Assembly (NCBI GenBank): GCA_046566145.1
Contig: JBKHXF010000011.1
Span: forward strand, 1 to 64,000
Direction of reading: 5' to 3'
Origin: JBKHXF01 sp046566145
GTDB lineage: Bacteria; Actinomycetota; Nitriliruptoria; Nitriliruptorales; Nitriliruptoraceae
DNA length: 64,000 nucleotides
How positions within the stretch are numbered: the stretch's first letter is position 1; each line of letters starts with the position of its first letter. The notes beneath the pieces are model-generated. The model worked only from the letters and a program-made list of their open reading frames with translations. It had not been told where the DNA came from and did no database searches. Of this stretch, positions 16,411 to 24,909 are shown in pieces. The position numbers and the translations under genes were made by a program.

Positions 16411-17364
16411 TCAGGCCGAACGGTCCCCGCGACGGGGCGTGTGCCCCGACGAGGTCCCCTTGGCCTTGCTCCGCGTGTTTCGGGTCGGGGTGTCGCCGTT
16501 GCGGGAGGGCGGCTTCGCGGGCGGGGCGTCCTTCGCCGTACCGGAAGCGGGCTTCTTCTTCGGACGGTCAGCGGCCTTCTTCGGGGCGTCTCCGTCATCC
16601 CCAGCAGCGACGGGGGCCTCACCGACCTCGCGGAGGATGATGGCCTGCTGCCCCATCTGCCAGAAGTTGGTCGTGACCCAGTACAGGATCACGCCCATCG
16701 GGAAGTTGAACGAGATGACGGCGAGGAACACCGGCATCACGTACATCATGATCTTCTGCTGCTGGGCCTGGACCCCCTCCATGGTCGTCCGGGCCGACAT
16801 CTGGCGCATCGACCAGAACATCGTCCCGGCCATCATCAGGATCAGCAGGTACCCGGGCCAGCCGGCCGAGCTCAGGTACGCCCCGAGGCCCTGGCCGGTC
16901 TGAGAGTCCGGCGAGATGAAGTCGGTGAAGAAGTAGAACTCGGCGTTGCGCAGGGGCTCGTAGTCCCGAAGCACGGAGAAGAGCGCGAAGAAGATCGGGG
17001 CCTGCGCCAGCAGCGGGAGGCACCCACCGGCGGGGTTGACGCCCTCCTCGCGGTAGAGGGCCATCATCTCCTCGTTGAGCTTGGCCTTCTTCGCGCGGTA
17101 GGTCTCGGGGTCCTTGCGCAGGAGCTCCCGGTCGACCTTGTACTTGCTCTGCAGCTTCTTGATCTTCGGCTGCAGCTGCTGCATCGCCCGCATCGACCGC
17201 GTCTGCTTGATGGCGAGTGGCAGCAGGAGGATCCGGACCGCGACGGTGAGGGCGATGATCGCCCAGCCCCAGCTGTGGATGCCGAACACCGGCTCGAACG
17301 CGGTGTGGAACGTCTCGAGGATGGCTCGGAAGACGTCGAGGATGGCTTGCCAGAAGGCGCTCAC
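16411..17364 (-). CDS. yidC: Membrane protein insertase YidC
   Basis: A 317-residue YidC/Oxa1. TM1 (WAIIALTVAVRILLLPLAIKQTRS) contains the conserved hydrophilic-groove Arg. A cytoplasmic hairpin MQQLQPKIKKLQSKYKVDRELL follows, then GVNPAGGCLPLLAQAPIFFALFSVL, GYLLILMMAGTMFW, MYVMPVFLAVISFNFPMGVILYWVTTNFW. The basic C-terminal tail (KKAADRPKKKPASG…) can bind ribosomes. GTG start at 17364 overlaps the yidD TGA. No signal peptide precedes TM1, normal for Gram-positives. Confidence 0.95.
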   Translation of the reverse strand: MSAFWQAILDVFRAILETFHTAFEPVFGIHSWGWAIIALTVAVRILLLPLAIKQTRSMRAMQQLQPKIKKLQSKYKVDRELLRKDPETYRAKKAKLNEEMMALYREEGVNPAGGCLPLLAQAPIFFALFSVLRDYEPLRNAEFYFFTDFISPDSQTGQGLGAYLSSAGWPGYLLILMMAGTMFWSMRQMSARTTMEGVQAQQQKIMMYVMPVFLAVISFNFPMGVILYWVTTNFWQMGQQAIILREVGEAPVAAGDDGDAPKKAADRPKKKPASGTAKDAPPAKPPSRNGDTPTRNTRSKAKGTSSGHTPRRGDRSA

Positions 17365-17735
17365 GATGGGGTCCTCTGCACGGAGCGGGGATCACTTGCG
17401 GGGATGGGGCTGCTTGGGTTCGGCACGTGGTCGACGCCACCCGGGTTCCACGGGTGGCACCGCGCGAGCCGACGGACGGTGAGCCAGGTACCTCGGGCGG
17501 CTCCATGCTGTTGGAGTGCCTCGAGGGCGTACGAGGAGCAGGTCGGGTGGAAGCGGCAGCGGGGGACCGGTCGTAGGACGGCCGTGCGCTGGTACCCACG
17601 GACGAGCAGCGCCAGCAGCCGGGCGACGGGCCCGGTGCGCCGGAGCGGGGAAGCGTCCCGAGGTTTCGTCAGGTCTGACCCATCGCCGGCATCTCCGGCA
17701 GCTGGGGTGGGCTCGGGGCGCACGTCGGCGCTCAC
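17361..17735 (-). CDS. yidD: Membrane protein insertion factor YidD
   Basis: A 124-residue YidD (DUF37/COG0759). The core LLALLVRGYQRTAVLRPVPRCRFHPTCSSYALEALQQHGAARGTWLTVRRLARCHPWNPGGVDHVP carries the signature CRFHPTCSSYALEA and CHPWNPGG motifs with conserved Cys residues. Its GTG start overlaps the rnpA stop and its stop overlaps the yidC start, so the three are translationally coupled. It assists YidC-dependent insertion at the inner face of the membrane. Confidence 0.93.
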   Translation of the reverse strand: MSADVRPEPTPAAGDAGDGSDLTKPRDASPLRRTGPVARLLALLVRGYQRTAVLRPVPRCRFHPTCSSYALEALQQHGAARGTWLTVRRLARCHPWNPGGVDHVPNPSSPIPASDPRSVQRTPS

Positions 17736-18088
17736 GCCGCCGCCTCCACGAGCTCCAACGCCTCGGCGAGCCTCGCGACCTCGTCCCGGACGGCGGCCGC
17801 GGGCGCGGCCGCAGCCGGGGCCCGGGCGATCAGCACCACGTCGACCCCCGGACGCAGCGGCACGGTGCGGACGGCCTCACGGAGGAGGCGCTTCGCACGG
17901 TTGCGCGCGACCGCGGTGCCGACCTTGCGGCTGGCGACCACGGCGACCCGCGCGGGGGCGGCGTCACCAGACCCCCGCTCGCGGACCCGGAGCACGACGA
18001 ACTCCCCCGCACGGTGCGTTCGGCCCCGCAGGACCGCCGCGATGTCGGGGGATCGTCGGAGACGGTCGTGGTGGACCGTCGCGGACAC
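17732..18088 (-). CDS. rnpA: Ribonuclease P protein component
   Basis: A 118-residue RnpA, the protein cofactor of the tRNA 5'-processing ribozyme. The signature ARVAVVASRKVGTAVARNRAKRLLREAVR is present. The GTG at 18088 begins 12 nt after the rpmH stop; longer in-frame extension runs antisense through rpmH and is not coding. Confidence 0.93.
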   Translation of the reverse strand: MSATVHHDRLRRSPDIAAVLRGRTHRAGEFVVLRVRERGSGDAAPARVAVVASRKVGTAVARNRAKRLLREAVRTVPLRPGVDVVLIARAPAAAAPAAAVRDEVARLAEALELVEAAA

Positions 18089-18099
18089 CGTGGTGCTCG

Positions 18100-18234
18100 T
18101 CAGGCCGACAGCTTCGCGCGGCCCTTGGACCGGCGAGACTTGATGATCGACCGACCGGCACGCGTCTGCATGCGGGCGCGGAAGCCGTGCTTCTTGGCGC
18201 GACGACGGTTGTTGGGCTGGAACGTGCGCTTCAC
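18100..18234 (-). CDS. rpmH: 50S ribosomal protein L34
   Basis: A 44-residue L34, KRTFQPNNRRRAKKHGFRAR followed by MQTRAGRSIIKSRRSKGRAKLSA, matching the near-invariant family sequence. GTG start at 18234 with GGAGG 7 nt upstream. First gene of the rpmH–rnpA–yidD–yidC–jag operon, divergent from dnaA. Confidence 0.97.
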   Translation of the reverse strand: MKRTFQPNNRRRAKKHGFRARMQTRAGRSIIKSRRSKGRAKLSA

Positions 18235-18496
18235 GACAGGCCCTCCCTGGAGCGTTGATCGGGGCACGCGAGGACGGGAGCGCCGACACGCCACGAGCGC
18301 GCAGGTCCGCGCCGGGTGTGTCCCGCTGTGGTCCGCCGCCGGTGCTGGGGCGGGAAGAGGTGTGCTACGGGCGACGGGAGCGTACCGGCGCGCCGGCGGA
18401 CCGGGCAACCGGCCGGTGAACGGACCCCGGCGCGCGCTCGCCGTGACGTCCGAGGCGCGTCGTGGAGAACGTGTTGCGGGAGCCCCCGGGCAGGCC

Positions 18497-18502
18497 TACA
18501 GT
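18497..18502 (+). promoter_or_regulatory. Candidate dnaA -10 box
   Basis: TACAGT in the divergent region, same hexamer as at rsmG, tRNA-Ile and the aminotransferase. It would give a leader of about 240 nt containing the DnaA boxes at 18653–18680. Confidence 0.4.
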
Positions 18503-18652
18503 CCGCGACCGCCACCGACGGGACGTCATCGACCGGCCTTGGGGCCCGCACCTCCTCGGGTGCGGATGCCGGAACGACGTCCCGCCAGGAGCCTTCCCCC
18601 CACCGGGCCACCGGCACGCGAGCGTGCCGCCGACCCGGTGGTGCAGCGCACC

Positions 18653-18680
18653 GTCCACACCTGTGGACGGTTCTGTGGAC
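18653..18680. promoter_or_regulatory. DnaA boxes upstream of dnaA
   Basis: GTCCACA at 18653–18659, and its reverse form TGTGGAC at 18662–18668 and 18674–18680. The first two form a back-to-back inverted pair. The likely role is DnaA autoregulation. Confidence 0.6.
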
Positions 18681-18748
18681 GACCCGTTCGGGGCGTCCAG
18701 CACGGCGGCCGGGACCCTCCCGCGCCGAGGGAAGCGTCAGGAGCACCC

Positions 18749-20620
18749 GTGACCCAGTCATCGACGCTCGATCCGGAGTCCCTCTGGAAGCAGAGCCTCG
18801 AGGACGTCGTCCGCACGGTGAGCTCCCCGGTCCAGCGGCAGTGGCTCACCGCCACCCGCCCCGTGGGGTTCAGCGACGACACCGTCATCCTCGCCACGCC
18901 ACACGCGTTCGCGCGCGAGTGGCTCGACACCCGGTGCGGGGATCGGATCCGGGACGCGCTGGCCCGGGCGGCCGGCCGCCAGCTCACCGTCGTCATCACG
19001 GTGCAGCCGAAGCCGGAGCCGGTGGACCTCGCCGGCCAGACCACCCCCGGCCCGACCGCGGGGGTCGACCCCGCGGCGGACGCCACGGGGGACCGATCGT
19101 CCACCGACCACGCCGCCGAGCCGCACGCGGCCACGGGAGCGGAGCACCCGGGCAACGACCCCGGGGACCTCGACGAGGGCGACACCGTCGCCCGGGACGG
19201 CCGCGAGGAGGGCCGCCCCGCCGTCGAGCCGCCGGTGGAGCTGCGACCCGAGCACCGGCCAGCCCCGCCGTCGGCGCACCGCGTTGCACCGACGCCCGTG
19301 ACCGGCCAGGAGACGGCCGCCGCGCCGCACTCGGAGCCCCAGCGACGGGCGGACGACCGGCGCGATGGCGCGTCACACCCGGCCGACGAGGCCGGCATCG
19401 CACCGTCGGCGTCCGACGGTCCCACCCCGAGCGAGCGGCTCGCCGAGGAGCGCCACGGCGGGTCGACGACGCCGACCGTCCCCACCTCGGAGACCCCGCT
19501 GGAGGCGCCCGGCCGGCCCCCCGGCCCCGTGGTCGAGCTCCCGCAGCAGCGGCCGGCCCACCGGGACGGCGGCCAGCCCCCGGCGGACGACCTCAACCCG
19601 AAGTACTCGTTCGACGACTTCGTGATCGGCGCCTCGAACCGCTTCGCCTACGCGGCGGCCGCGGCCGTCGCCGAGGCCCCGGCCAAGTCGTACAACCCCC
19701 TGTTCATCTACGGCGGGGCGGGGCTCGGCAAGACCCACCTCCTGCACGCCATCGGCAACTACGTGCGCAGCCTCTACCCCCGGCTGCAGGTGCGCTACGT
19801 CACCACCGAGCAGTTCACCAACGAGTTCATCAACGCGATCCGAGACGACCGGATCCCGCTCTTCCAGCGCACCTACCGGCAGGCGGACATCCTGCTGGTC
19901 GACGACATCCAGTTCCTGGAGTCGAAGGAGCGCACGCAGGAGGAGTTCTTCCACACCTTCAACGCGCTGCACAACGCCGAGAAGCAGATCGTCATCGCGT
20001 CGGACCGCCCGCCCAAGCAGATCGCCCGGCTCGAGGAGCGCCTGCGCAGCCGGTTCGAGTGGGGGCTCACCACCGACGTGCAGCCGCCCGACCTCGAGAC
20101 CCGCATCGCGATCCTGCAGAAGAAGGCGGAGAAGGACGACCTGGGCGTCCCGCCCAACGTGCTCGAGCTGATCGCGTCGAAGGTGCAGTCGAACATCCGC
20201 GAGCTCGAGGGCGCCCTCATCCGCGTCGCCGCGTTCGCGAGCCTGCAGCAGGCCCCACCGGACCTGCAGATGGCCGAGATGGTCCTCAAGGACCTCTTCC
20301 CCGACGACCGGGAGCAGGAGATCTCGACCTCCATGATCATGGAGGAGGTCGCCCAGTACTTCCAGCTCAGCCTCGACGAGCTCTGCTCGCCCTCGCGCAG
20401 CAGGCAGCTCGTCAACGCCCGCCAGATCGCGATGTACCTCGTGCGCGAGATGACCGACCTGTCGCTGCCCCGCATCGGCAAGGCCTTCGGGGGCCGCGAC
20501 CACACGACCGTCATGCACGCCAACACCAAGATCGCGAACCTGATGCAGGAGCGCCGCGCCACGTACGACCAGGTGCAGGAGCTCACCAACCGCATCAAGA
20601 CCCGCGCCCGGACGGCCTGA
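18749..20620 (+). CDS. dnaA: Chromosomal replication initiator DnaA
   Basis: A 623-residue DnaA. Domain I is residues ~1–85 (LWKQSLEDVVRTVSSPVQRQWLTATRPVGF). Domain II, ~85–280, is an unusually long acidic/Pro-rich linker, as in Streptomyces. The AAA+ domain starts at LNPKYSFDDFVIGASN (~281), with Walker A GGAGLGKT (~321) and Walker B ILLVDDIQF (~380). Domain IV ends with the DNA-binding signature GGRDHTTVMHA (~580). GTG start with AGGAG 5 nt upstream. Binds the boxes in the dnaA–dnaN gap. Confidence 0.97.
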   Translation: MTQSSTLDPESLWKQSLEDVVRTVSSPVQRQWLTATRPVGFSDDTVILATPHAFAREWLDTRCGDRIRDALARAAGRQLTVVITVQPKPEPVDLAGQTTPGPTAGVDPAADATGDRSSTDHAAEPHAATGAEHPGNDPGDLDEGDTVARDGREEGRPAVEPPVELRPEHRPAPPSAHRVAPTPVTGQETAAAPHSEPQRRADDRRDGASHPADEAGIAPSASDGPTPSERLAEERHGGSTTPTVPTSETPLEAPGRPPGPVVELPQQRPAHRDGGQPPADDLNPKYSFDDFVIGASNRFAYAAAAAVAEAPAKSYNPLFIYGGAGLGKTHLLHAIGNYVRSLYPRLQVRYVTTEQFTNEFINAIRDDRIPLFQRTYRQADILLVDDIQFLESKERTQEEFFHTFNALHNAEKQIVIASDRPPKQIARLEERLRSRFEWGLTTDVQPPDLETRIAILQKKAEKDDLGVPPNVLELIASKVQSNIRELEGALIRVAAFASLQQAPPDLQMAEMVLKDLFPDDREQEISTSMIMEEVAQYFQLSLDELCSPSRSRQLVNARQIAMYLVREMTDLSLPRIGKAFGGRDHTTVMHANTKIANLMQERRATYDQVQELTNRIKTRARTA

Positions 20621-21065
20621 TGCCCGTGCCCACGACCGCTCCCGCACGGCCGCGGCTCGCGTCGCCCCTGTGGACCTGCCTGTCCACGACCCTGTCGACG
20701 GGCTGTGGGCGAGGTGTGGACCGGACGGCTCCCGTCCCCGTGGACGAGCTGTGGAGCCTCCGTGGACGCCGGGTGGACCCGTGTGGACGCCGCGCGAACC
20801 ACACCGGTGTCATGGGGACGGATGTGGAGGACCGCCCCGTCGGTCCACACTCGCCCCACACCCCGGAAACCGGTCCTGACCTGCGGGAACAGGACCTCGT
20901 CCACCGTCTCCACACCCCCGATTACGGAGACGGTTCTGACATCTCTGTCCTCTCCTTCGTCGAGGGATGTGGACTTCCTGCCCCGGGCGCACCAGCATGC
21001 ACCCTCCCCGACCCGACCCCGGCCGGTCACGTGACCGGGCCGACCACCCCCGCCTGGAGCACACC
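20621..21065. other. oriC: Replication origin oriC
   Basis: The 445-bp dnaA–dnaN gap has no gene and carries at least ten DnaA-box-like cores (GTCCAC or GTGGAC): 20669–20675, 20681–20687, 20715–20721, 20740–20745, 20762–20767, 20773–20778, 20782–20788, 20843–20849, 20899–20904 and 20968–20974. None is a perfect TTRTCCACA; most keep the GTCCACA or TGTGGAC heart. A relatively AT-richer part (about 20920–20975, GATTACGGAGACGG and beyond) could be the unwinding element. Position and box density together support oriC. Confidence 0.85.
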
Positions 21066-22187
21066 GTGAAGCTGCGAGTCGAACGCGCCGAGTTCGCCGA
21101 CGCCGTGTCGTGGGCGACCCGCACCGTCGGGGCCCGGGTGACGCTGCCCGCCCTGTCCGGGGTCCTGCTCGAGGCCGCCGACGGGATGCTGACCTGCCGG
21201 GCGACCGACCTCGAGGTCGCCGCCGTCATCGCCATCCCGTGCCAGATCGACGAGCCCGGCAGCGTGCTGCTGCCCGGCAAGCTGCTCAGCCAGCTCGTCG
21301 CGAAGTTCCCCGATGCCCCGGTGGAGCTCTCCGGCGCCCCGGACCGGGTCGAGATCCGCTGCGGTCGCGCCACGTTCCACGTCCGCGGCATGCCGGTCGA
21401 GGACTTCCCGACGCTGCCGGAGCCGGGCGACGACGCCGCGACCGGCGAGATCCGCGCCGACGCGTTCGCCCGGATGGTGGCCCAGGTCGCCCGCGCGGCC
21501 TCGTCCGACGAGGCCCGGCCGGTGCTCACCGGCGTGAAGCTCGAGGCCAGCGACGGCCAGCTCACCGCCGCCGCCACCGACAGCTACCGGCTCGCGGTGC
21601 GCTCGCTGCCGTGGGACACCGCCGTGACCGGCGAGGCGCTCGTGCCGGCCCGCGCGCTGCAGGAGGTCGCCAAGGCCTCCGGCGAGGCCGGGGGCACGAT
21701 CACCCTGGCGCTCGAGGAGGGGCAGGTCTCGTTCCTGCTGGGCTCCCGCCGGCTCACCACCCGGCTCATCGAGGGCACCTTCCCGAACTACCGCCAGCTG
21801 CTCCCCGACGCCCACGAGACCGGGGTCGTCGTCGAGCGCTCCGTGCTGGTCGAGGCGCTCCAGCGTGTCGCTGTGGTGGCGCTCGGGCAGACCAACACCC
21901 CGGTGACGCTGACCTTCGAGGACGGCTCCGTCGACCTCCAGGCCGCGAACTCCGAGGTCGGTGACGCCGCCGAGGCCCTGCCCGCGGAGATCGACGGCGA
22001 GGGGCTGACCATCGCCTTCAACCCGACGTTCCTGCTGGCCGGCCTCGAGGCAACGGGCACCGAGCGCATCCGCATCGAGCTGCGGGACGGCCTGAAGCCG
22101 GCCGTCCTCAAGCCGGTCTCGGCGGATGACGACGCCTCCCCGGCCGACGCGTTCACCTACCTGCTCATGCCGATGCGCGTGAATTAG
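21066..22187 (+). CDS. dnaN: DNA polymerase III sliding clamp (beta)
   Basis: A 373-residue beta clamp. Three clamp domains are recognisable, starting MKLRVERAEFADAVSWATRTVGAR (GTG read as Met), with LTAAATDSYRLAVRSL and LIEGTFPNYRQLLP typical of domain 2, and the C-terminal FTYLLMPMRVN tail that ends all clamps with the MPMR motif. GTG at 21066 has GGAG 6 nt upstream. Downstream, dnaN is not followed directly by recF as is usual. Confidence 0.97.
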   Translation: MKLRVERAEFADAVSWATRTVGARVTLPALSGVLLEAADGMLTCRATDLEVAAVIAIPCQIDEPGSVLLPGKLLSQLVAKFPDAPVELSGAPDRVEIRCGRATFHVRGMPVEDFPTLPEPGDDAATGEIRADAFARMVAQVARAASSDEARPVLTGVKLEASDGQLTAAATDSYRLAVRSLPWDTAVTGEALVPARALQEVAKASGEAGGTITLALEEGQVSFLLGSRRLTTRLIEGTFPNYRQLLPDAHETGVVVERSVLVEALQRVAVVALGQTNTPVTLTFEDGSVDLQAANSEVGDAAEALPAEIDGEGLTIAFNPTFLLAGLEATGTERIRIELRDGLKPAVLKPVSADDDASPADAFTYLLMPMRVN

Positions 22188-22237
22188 TCGGAATAGACCA
22201 GCGGTGGGGGCCCCTCACCCACACCGGTCGAGGATGC

Positions 22238-22888
22238 GTGACTGATCACAGTCTGACGGGCATTGCTCCGCCGACCAGTCGCTTGGGGACCGTCATCGGG
22301 GTGTCACACATCCAACGCGTCGTGGGGGAGGCCCCGAGCGCGGCTGCCGTGCACCGCCACCGCGTCAGCCACGACCTGGAGGCGCTGGCGAACGCACTTG
22401 GGGTTGACGACCTACCGGCCGTCGCCACGTCGGTGGGGCCGGCTGTGTGGGTTGGTCACGCGGTCGACGTCGTCGCGACCGAGTGGTTGCGCGGTTTCGC
22501 GCGTCGCCGCACCGACAGCGCCATCCGTGGGCATGCCCAACGTCTCGTCTGGCGAGGCGCGATCCCACAAGCATGGCAGTCTGGTTGTCCCCCAGCGACC
22601 ACCCAAGCCTGCACGAACACGCGCGCCTACTCCAACAACCAGATTGCGGACTCTGACTTCGTGTTCAACAGCTCGCAGTCGATGGGCACGAGCAACACGA
22701 ACTGCAATCTGTTCGGTCCGTTCTCGGTCGATGTCGAATCCGTAGCCCTCCATGAGTTCGGACATTGGGGTCGGCTGACACACACGACTGACGGGCAGGC
22801 AGTCATGTTTCAAAGTTACGTCACGTGTCGGCGGCTACTGCATGCGCACGACGACGAGAGCATGACCGAGCAGTACAGGGGCCGGTGA
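22238..22888 (+). CDS. Matrixin-like metzincin protease, probably N-terminally replaced
   Basis: A 216-residue frame. The C-terminal half (from ~108, IPQAWQSGCPPATTQAC) ends in HEFGHWGRLTH, the metzincin HExxHxxxxxH zinc site, then VMFQS as a candidate Met-turn, and RRLLHAHDDESMTEQY, which resembles matrixin ends. Residues 1–105 match no family I know and contain no signal peptide, although these proteases are normally exported, so the front of the gene may be lost or replaced. GC is visibly lower: 22621–22680 counts as 57% GC against about 80% in nearby dnaN. The stop overlaps the next gene's start (TGATG), implying an operon. Confidence 0.6.
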   Translation: MTDHSLTGIAPPTSRLGTVIGVSHIQRVVGEAPSAAAVHRHRVSHDLEALANALGVDDLPAVATSVGPAVWVGHAVDVVATEWLRGFARRRTDSAIRGHAQRLVWRGAIPQAWQSGCPPATTQACTNTRAYSNNQIADSDFVFNSSQSMGTSNTNCNLFGPFSVDVESVALHEFGHWGRLTHTTDGQAVMFQSYVTCRRLLHAHDDESMTEQYRGR

Positions 22889-23505
22889 TGATGAACACGA
22901 TAAGGACGCGCCGAGCCTCAGCGACCGTCGCAGCGCTCATCGCAGTGATGACGAGTGCCTGCAGCGGTACGGAGAATCCTGCAGGTGCCGCCCCCGGCAC
23001 CGTTGAGATTCATGGCTACCAGTTGCAACTACCACCCGACGAGCTGGCCGAACGGGCTGACCTCGTTGTCGTGGGCGAGGCGGTCTCCGACGAGACGATG
23101 AGATTCCGCGATGACCCGCGTATTCCTGAGTCCGCTCAGGATGAACCGGGCTACGAGCACAGCACCTTCACAGCTACCACCATCGTTGTCGACGATGTTC
23201 TGTCCGGCGAGGCTCCGGATGGCCAGATCGAGGTCGCCAGACTGCAGAGTCTGGATCTCGGTGACGGCTTGACGAACATCGTCGAGGGTGCCGAAGACAT
23301 CGAACTTGACCTGGGCGGCCGCTACGTCCTCTTCCTCTCGGAGGGGGACGGTCTCTGGGCAGGGAAATACCTCGCCCTCGGCGCACAAGGAGTGGGCCTG
23401 TTGGAGGGCGGTTCGGTCACCTTCAGGGATGGCCGATCCATGGACCTGACAGAGCTCCAGTCCTTGCTGGAGGGAGACGAAGAAGCGGCTGACAAGGCCC
23501 AGTGA
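22888..23505 (+). CDS. Lipoprotein encoded with the metzincin-like protease
   Basis: A 205-residue protein with a signal sequence MMNTIRTRRASATVAALIAVMTSAC, whose Cys (lipobox TSAC, imperfect) suggests lipidation, and a soluble, acidic domain: LAERADLVVVGEAVSD, STFTATTIVVDDVLSG, GGRYVLFLSEGDGLWAGKYLALG. The VVVGEAV…VDDVLSG…YVLFL pattern is common in small bacterial secreted proteins of unknown role. TGATG coupling to the protease suggests they act together, for example as substrate, inhibitor or anchor. Lower-GC codon use than the flanking dnaN and recF supports acquisition by transfer. Confidence 0.7.
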   Translation: MMNTIRTRRASATVAALIAVMTSACSGTENPAGAAPGTVEIHGYQLQLPPDELAERADLVVVGEAVSDETMRFRDDPRIPESAQDEPGYEHSTFTATTIVVDDVLSGEAPDGQIEVARLQSLDLGDGLTNIVEGAEDIELDLGGRYVLFLSEGDGLWAGKYLALGAQGVGLLEGGSVTFRDGRSMDLTELQSLLEGDEEAADKAQ

Positions 23506-23530
23506 CCGCGCCGGAGCGCATACGCGAACC

Positions 23531-23562
23531 GTGGGCAGCCGGATCTCGTTCCGGCTGCCCAC
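23531..23562 (+). terminator. 13-bp perfect hairpin terminator
   Basis: GTGGGCAGCCGGA and its exact reverse complement enclose TCTCGT, 25 bp past the lipoprotein stop. It closes the protease–lipoprotein cassette. Confidence 0.75.
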
Positions 23563-23723
23563 GGGTGGTTCAAGGGATCGTGATGGTCGCGGTCAACATC
23601 CAACCTGTTCCCTTACGCTTCTCCGGACCCGTGTCGCCGGTTAGGACCCCGCCTTGAGCCACCCCACCCACATCCGCGCTCTGCCTCCCCACCGGCAGAG
23701 AGCCACCCACACCCCGCCTTTTC

Positions 23724-23729
23724 CATACT
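23724..23729 (+). promoter_or_regulatory. Candidate recF -10 box (CATACT)
   Basis: CATACT lies 10 nt before the recF ATG. No Shine-Dalgarno is visible, so recF may be read from a leaderless or nearly leaderless mRNA started after the inserted cassette. Confidence 0.4.
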
Positions 23730-23739
23730 TGACCTGCTG

Positions 23740-24909
23740 ATGCTCCTGCGGCGGATCGAGCTCATCGACGTCCGCTCGTACGACCGGGCCGCGCTCGACC
23801 TCGCGGGCGGCGTCACCGTCCTCGTCGGACCCAACGCCCAGGGCAAGACCAACCTCCTCGAGGCCGTGCACCGCGTGGCGACCGGGGGCTCCCACCGGGT
23901 CGCCGGGGACGCCCCGCTCGTCCGGGCGGGGGCCGAGGTCGGGGTCATCCGGGCGGCGGTCGAGACGGACGAGGGTCGGCGTCGGACCGTCGAGCTCGAG
24001 GTCGCCTCGGGCCGGCGGACCCGCACCCGGGTCGACGGCCAGGACGTGCGCCGCGCGGGCGAGGCCGTCGGGGTACTCCGGGTCGTGCTGTTCGCCCCCG
24101 AGGACCTCGCCATCGTCCGGGGCGACCCGTCGGAGCGCCGGCGGTTCCTCGACGACCTGCTCGCGCAGCGTCGCCCGGCGTACGCCGCCGCCCGAGCCGA
24201 CTACGAGCGGGTGCTGAAGCAGCGCAACGCCCTGCTGAAGCAGGCCCGGGGGCTGACCGGCAGCGCCCGCGAGGCCGCGACGTCCACGCTAGACACCTGG
24301 ACCGACCAGCTCGTCACCCACGGTGGGGCGCTCGTCGCGGCCCGGATCGCGGCCGTCCACGCCCTCGCGGGTCCGGTCGACGCGGCCTACCGCGAACTCG
24401 CGGACCGCCCGGAGCGGATCGGGATGACCTACGTGTCGTCCACGGGCCTCGAGGTCGTCGGGGACAGCGCGACGGGTGTGCCCGACCGTGGTCCCATCGA
24501 CGAGGCCTTCCGCGCGGCCCTGGAGGAGGCCGCCGGCGACGAGCTGCAGCGAGGGACCACGCTCGTCGGGCCGCACCGCGACGAGCTGGAGCTCACCATC
24601 GGTGCGCTGCCGGCGCGCGGCTACTCGTCCCACGGCGAGGCGTGGAGCCTCGCGCTCAGCCTCAAGCTGTCGACGTACCGGGTGCTGGCCGAGGTCGGGG
24701 ACCGCCCGGTCGTGCTGCTCGACGACGTGTTCGCCGAGCTCGACGAGACCCGCCGCGCGCGGCTGGCCTCGGCCTGCGACCCGTTCGACCAGGTGCTGGT
24801 CACGGCCGCCGTGGAGGCCGACGTGCCGCTCGCCGGCGCCCGCGTCGACGTGGCCATCCGCGACGGCATCTCCCGCCTGGCGCCGCGAGTCGTCGGAGGG
24901 GCCGCGTGA
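23740..24909 (+). CDS. recF: DNA replication/repair protein RecF
   Basis: A 389-residue RecF, an SMC-like ATPase loading RecA at gaps. Walker A GPNAQGKT is at residues 30–37; LLDDVFAELDETRR near residue 330 is Walker B/D-loop; the signature before it is SSHGEAWSLALSLKL. It stands after the protease cassette, with its own putative promoter, and overlaps dciA by GTGA. Confidence 0.95.
   Translation: MLLRRIELIDVRSYDRAALDLAGGVTVLVGPNAQGKTNLLEAVHRVATGGSHRVAGDAPLVRAGAEVGVIRAAVETDEGRRRTVELEVASGRRTRTRVDGQDVRRAGEAVGVLRVVLFAPEDLAIVRGDPSERRRFLDDLLAQRRPAYAAARADYERVLKQRNALLKQARGLTGSAREAATSTLDTWTDQLVTHGGALVAARIAAVHALAGPVDAAYRELADRPERIGMTYVSSTGLEVVGDSATGVPDRGPIDEAFRAALEEAAGDELQRGTTLVGPHRDELELTIGALPARGYSSHGEAWSLALSLKLSTYRVLAEVGDRPVVLLDDVFAELDETRRARLASACDPFDQVLVTAAVEADVPLAGARVDVAIRDGISRLAPRVVGGAA

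Larger units (their letters stand above)
18235..18748. other. Divergent rpmH–dnaA control region
   Basis: 514 bp without a credible gene. It holds a candidate dnaA -10 (TACAGT, 18497–18502) and three DnaA-box-like 7-mers just upstream of dnaA. I see no clear -10 for rpmH. Confidence 0.6.

Noticed and set aside
23646..23720. 10-bp repeat ACCCCGCCTT as target-site duplication of the protease cassette
   Set aside because: Both copies lie on the same (3') side of the cassette, so they do not flank it.
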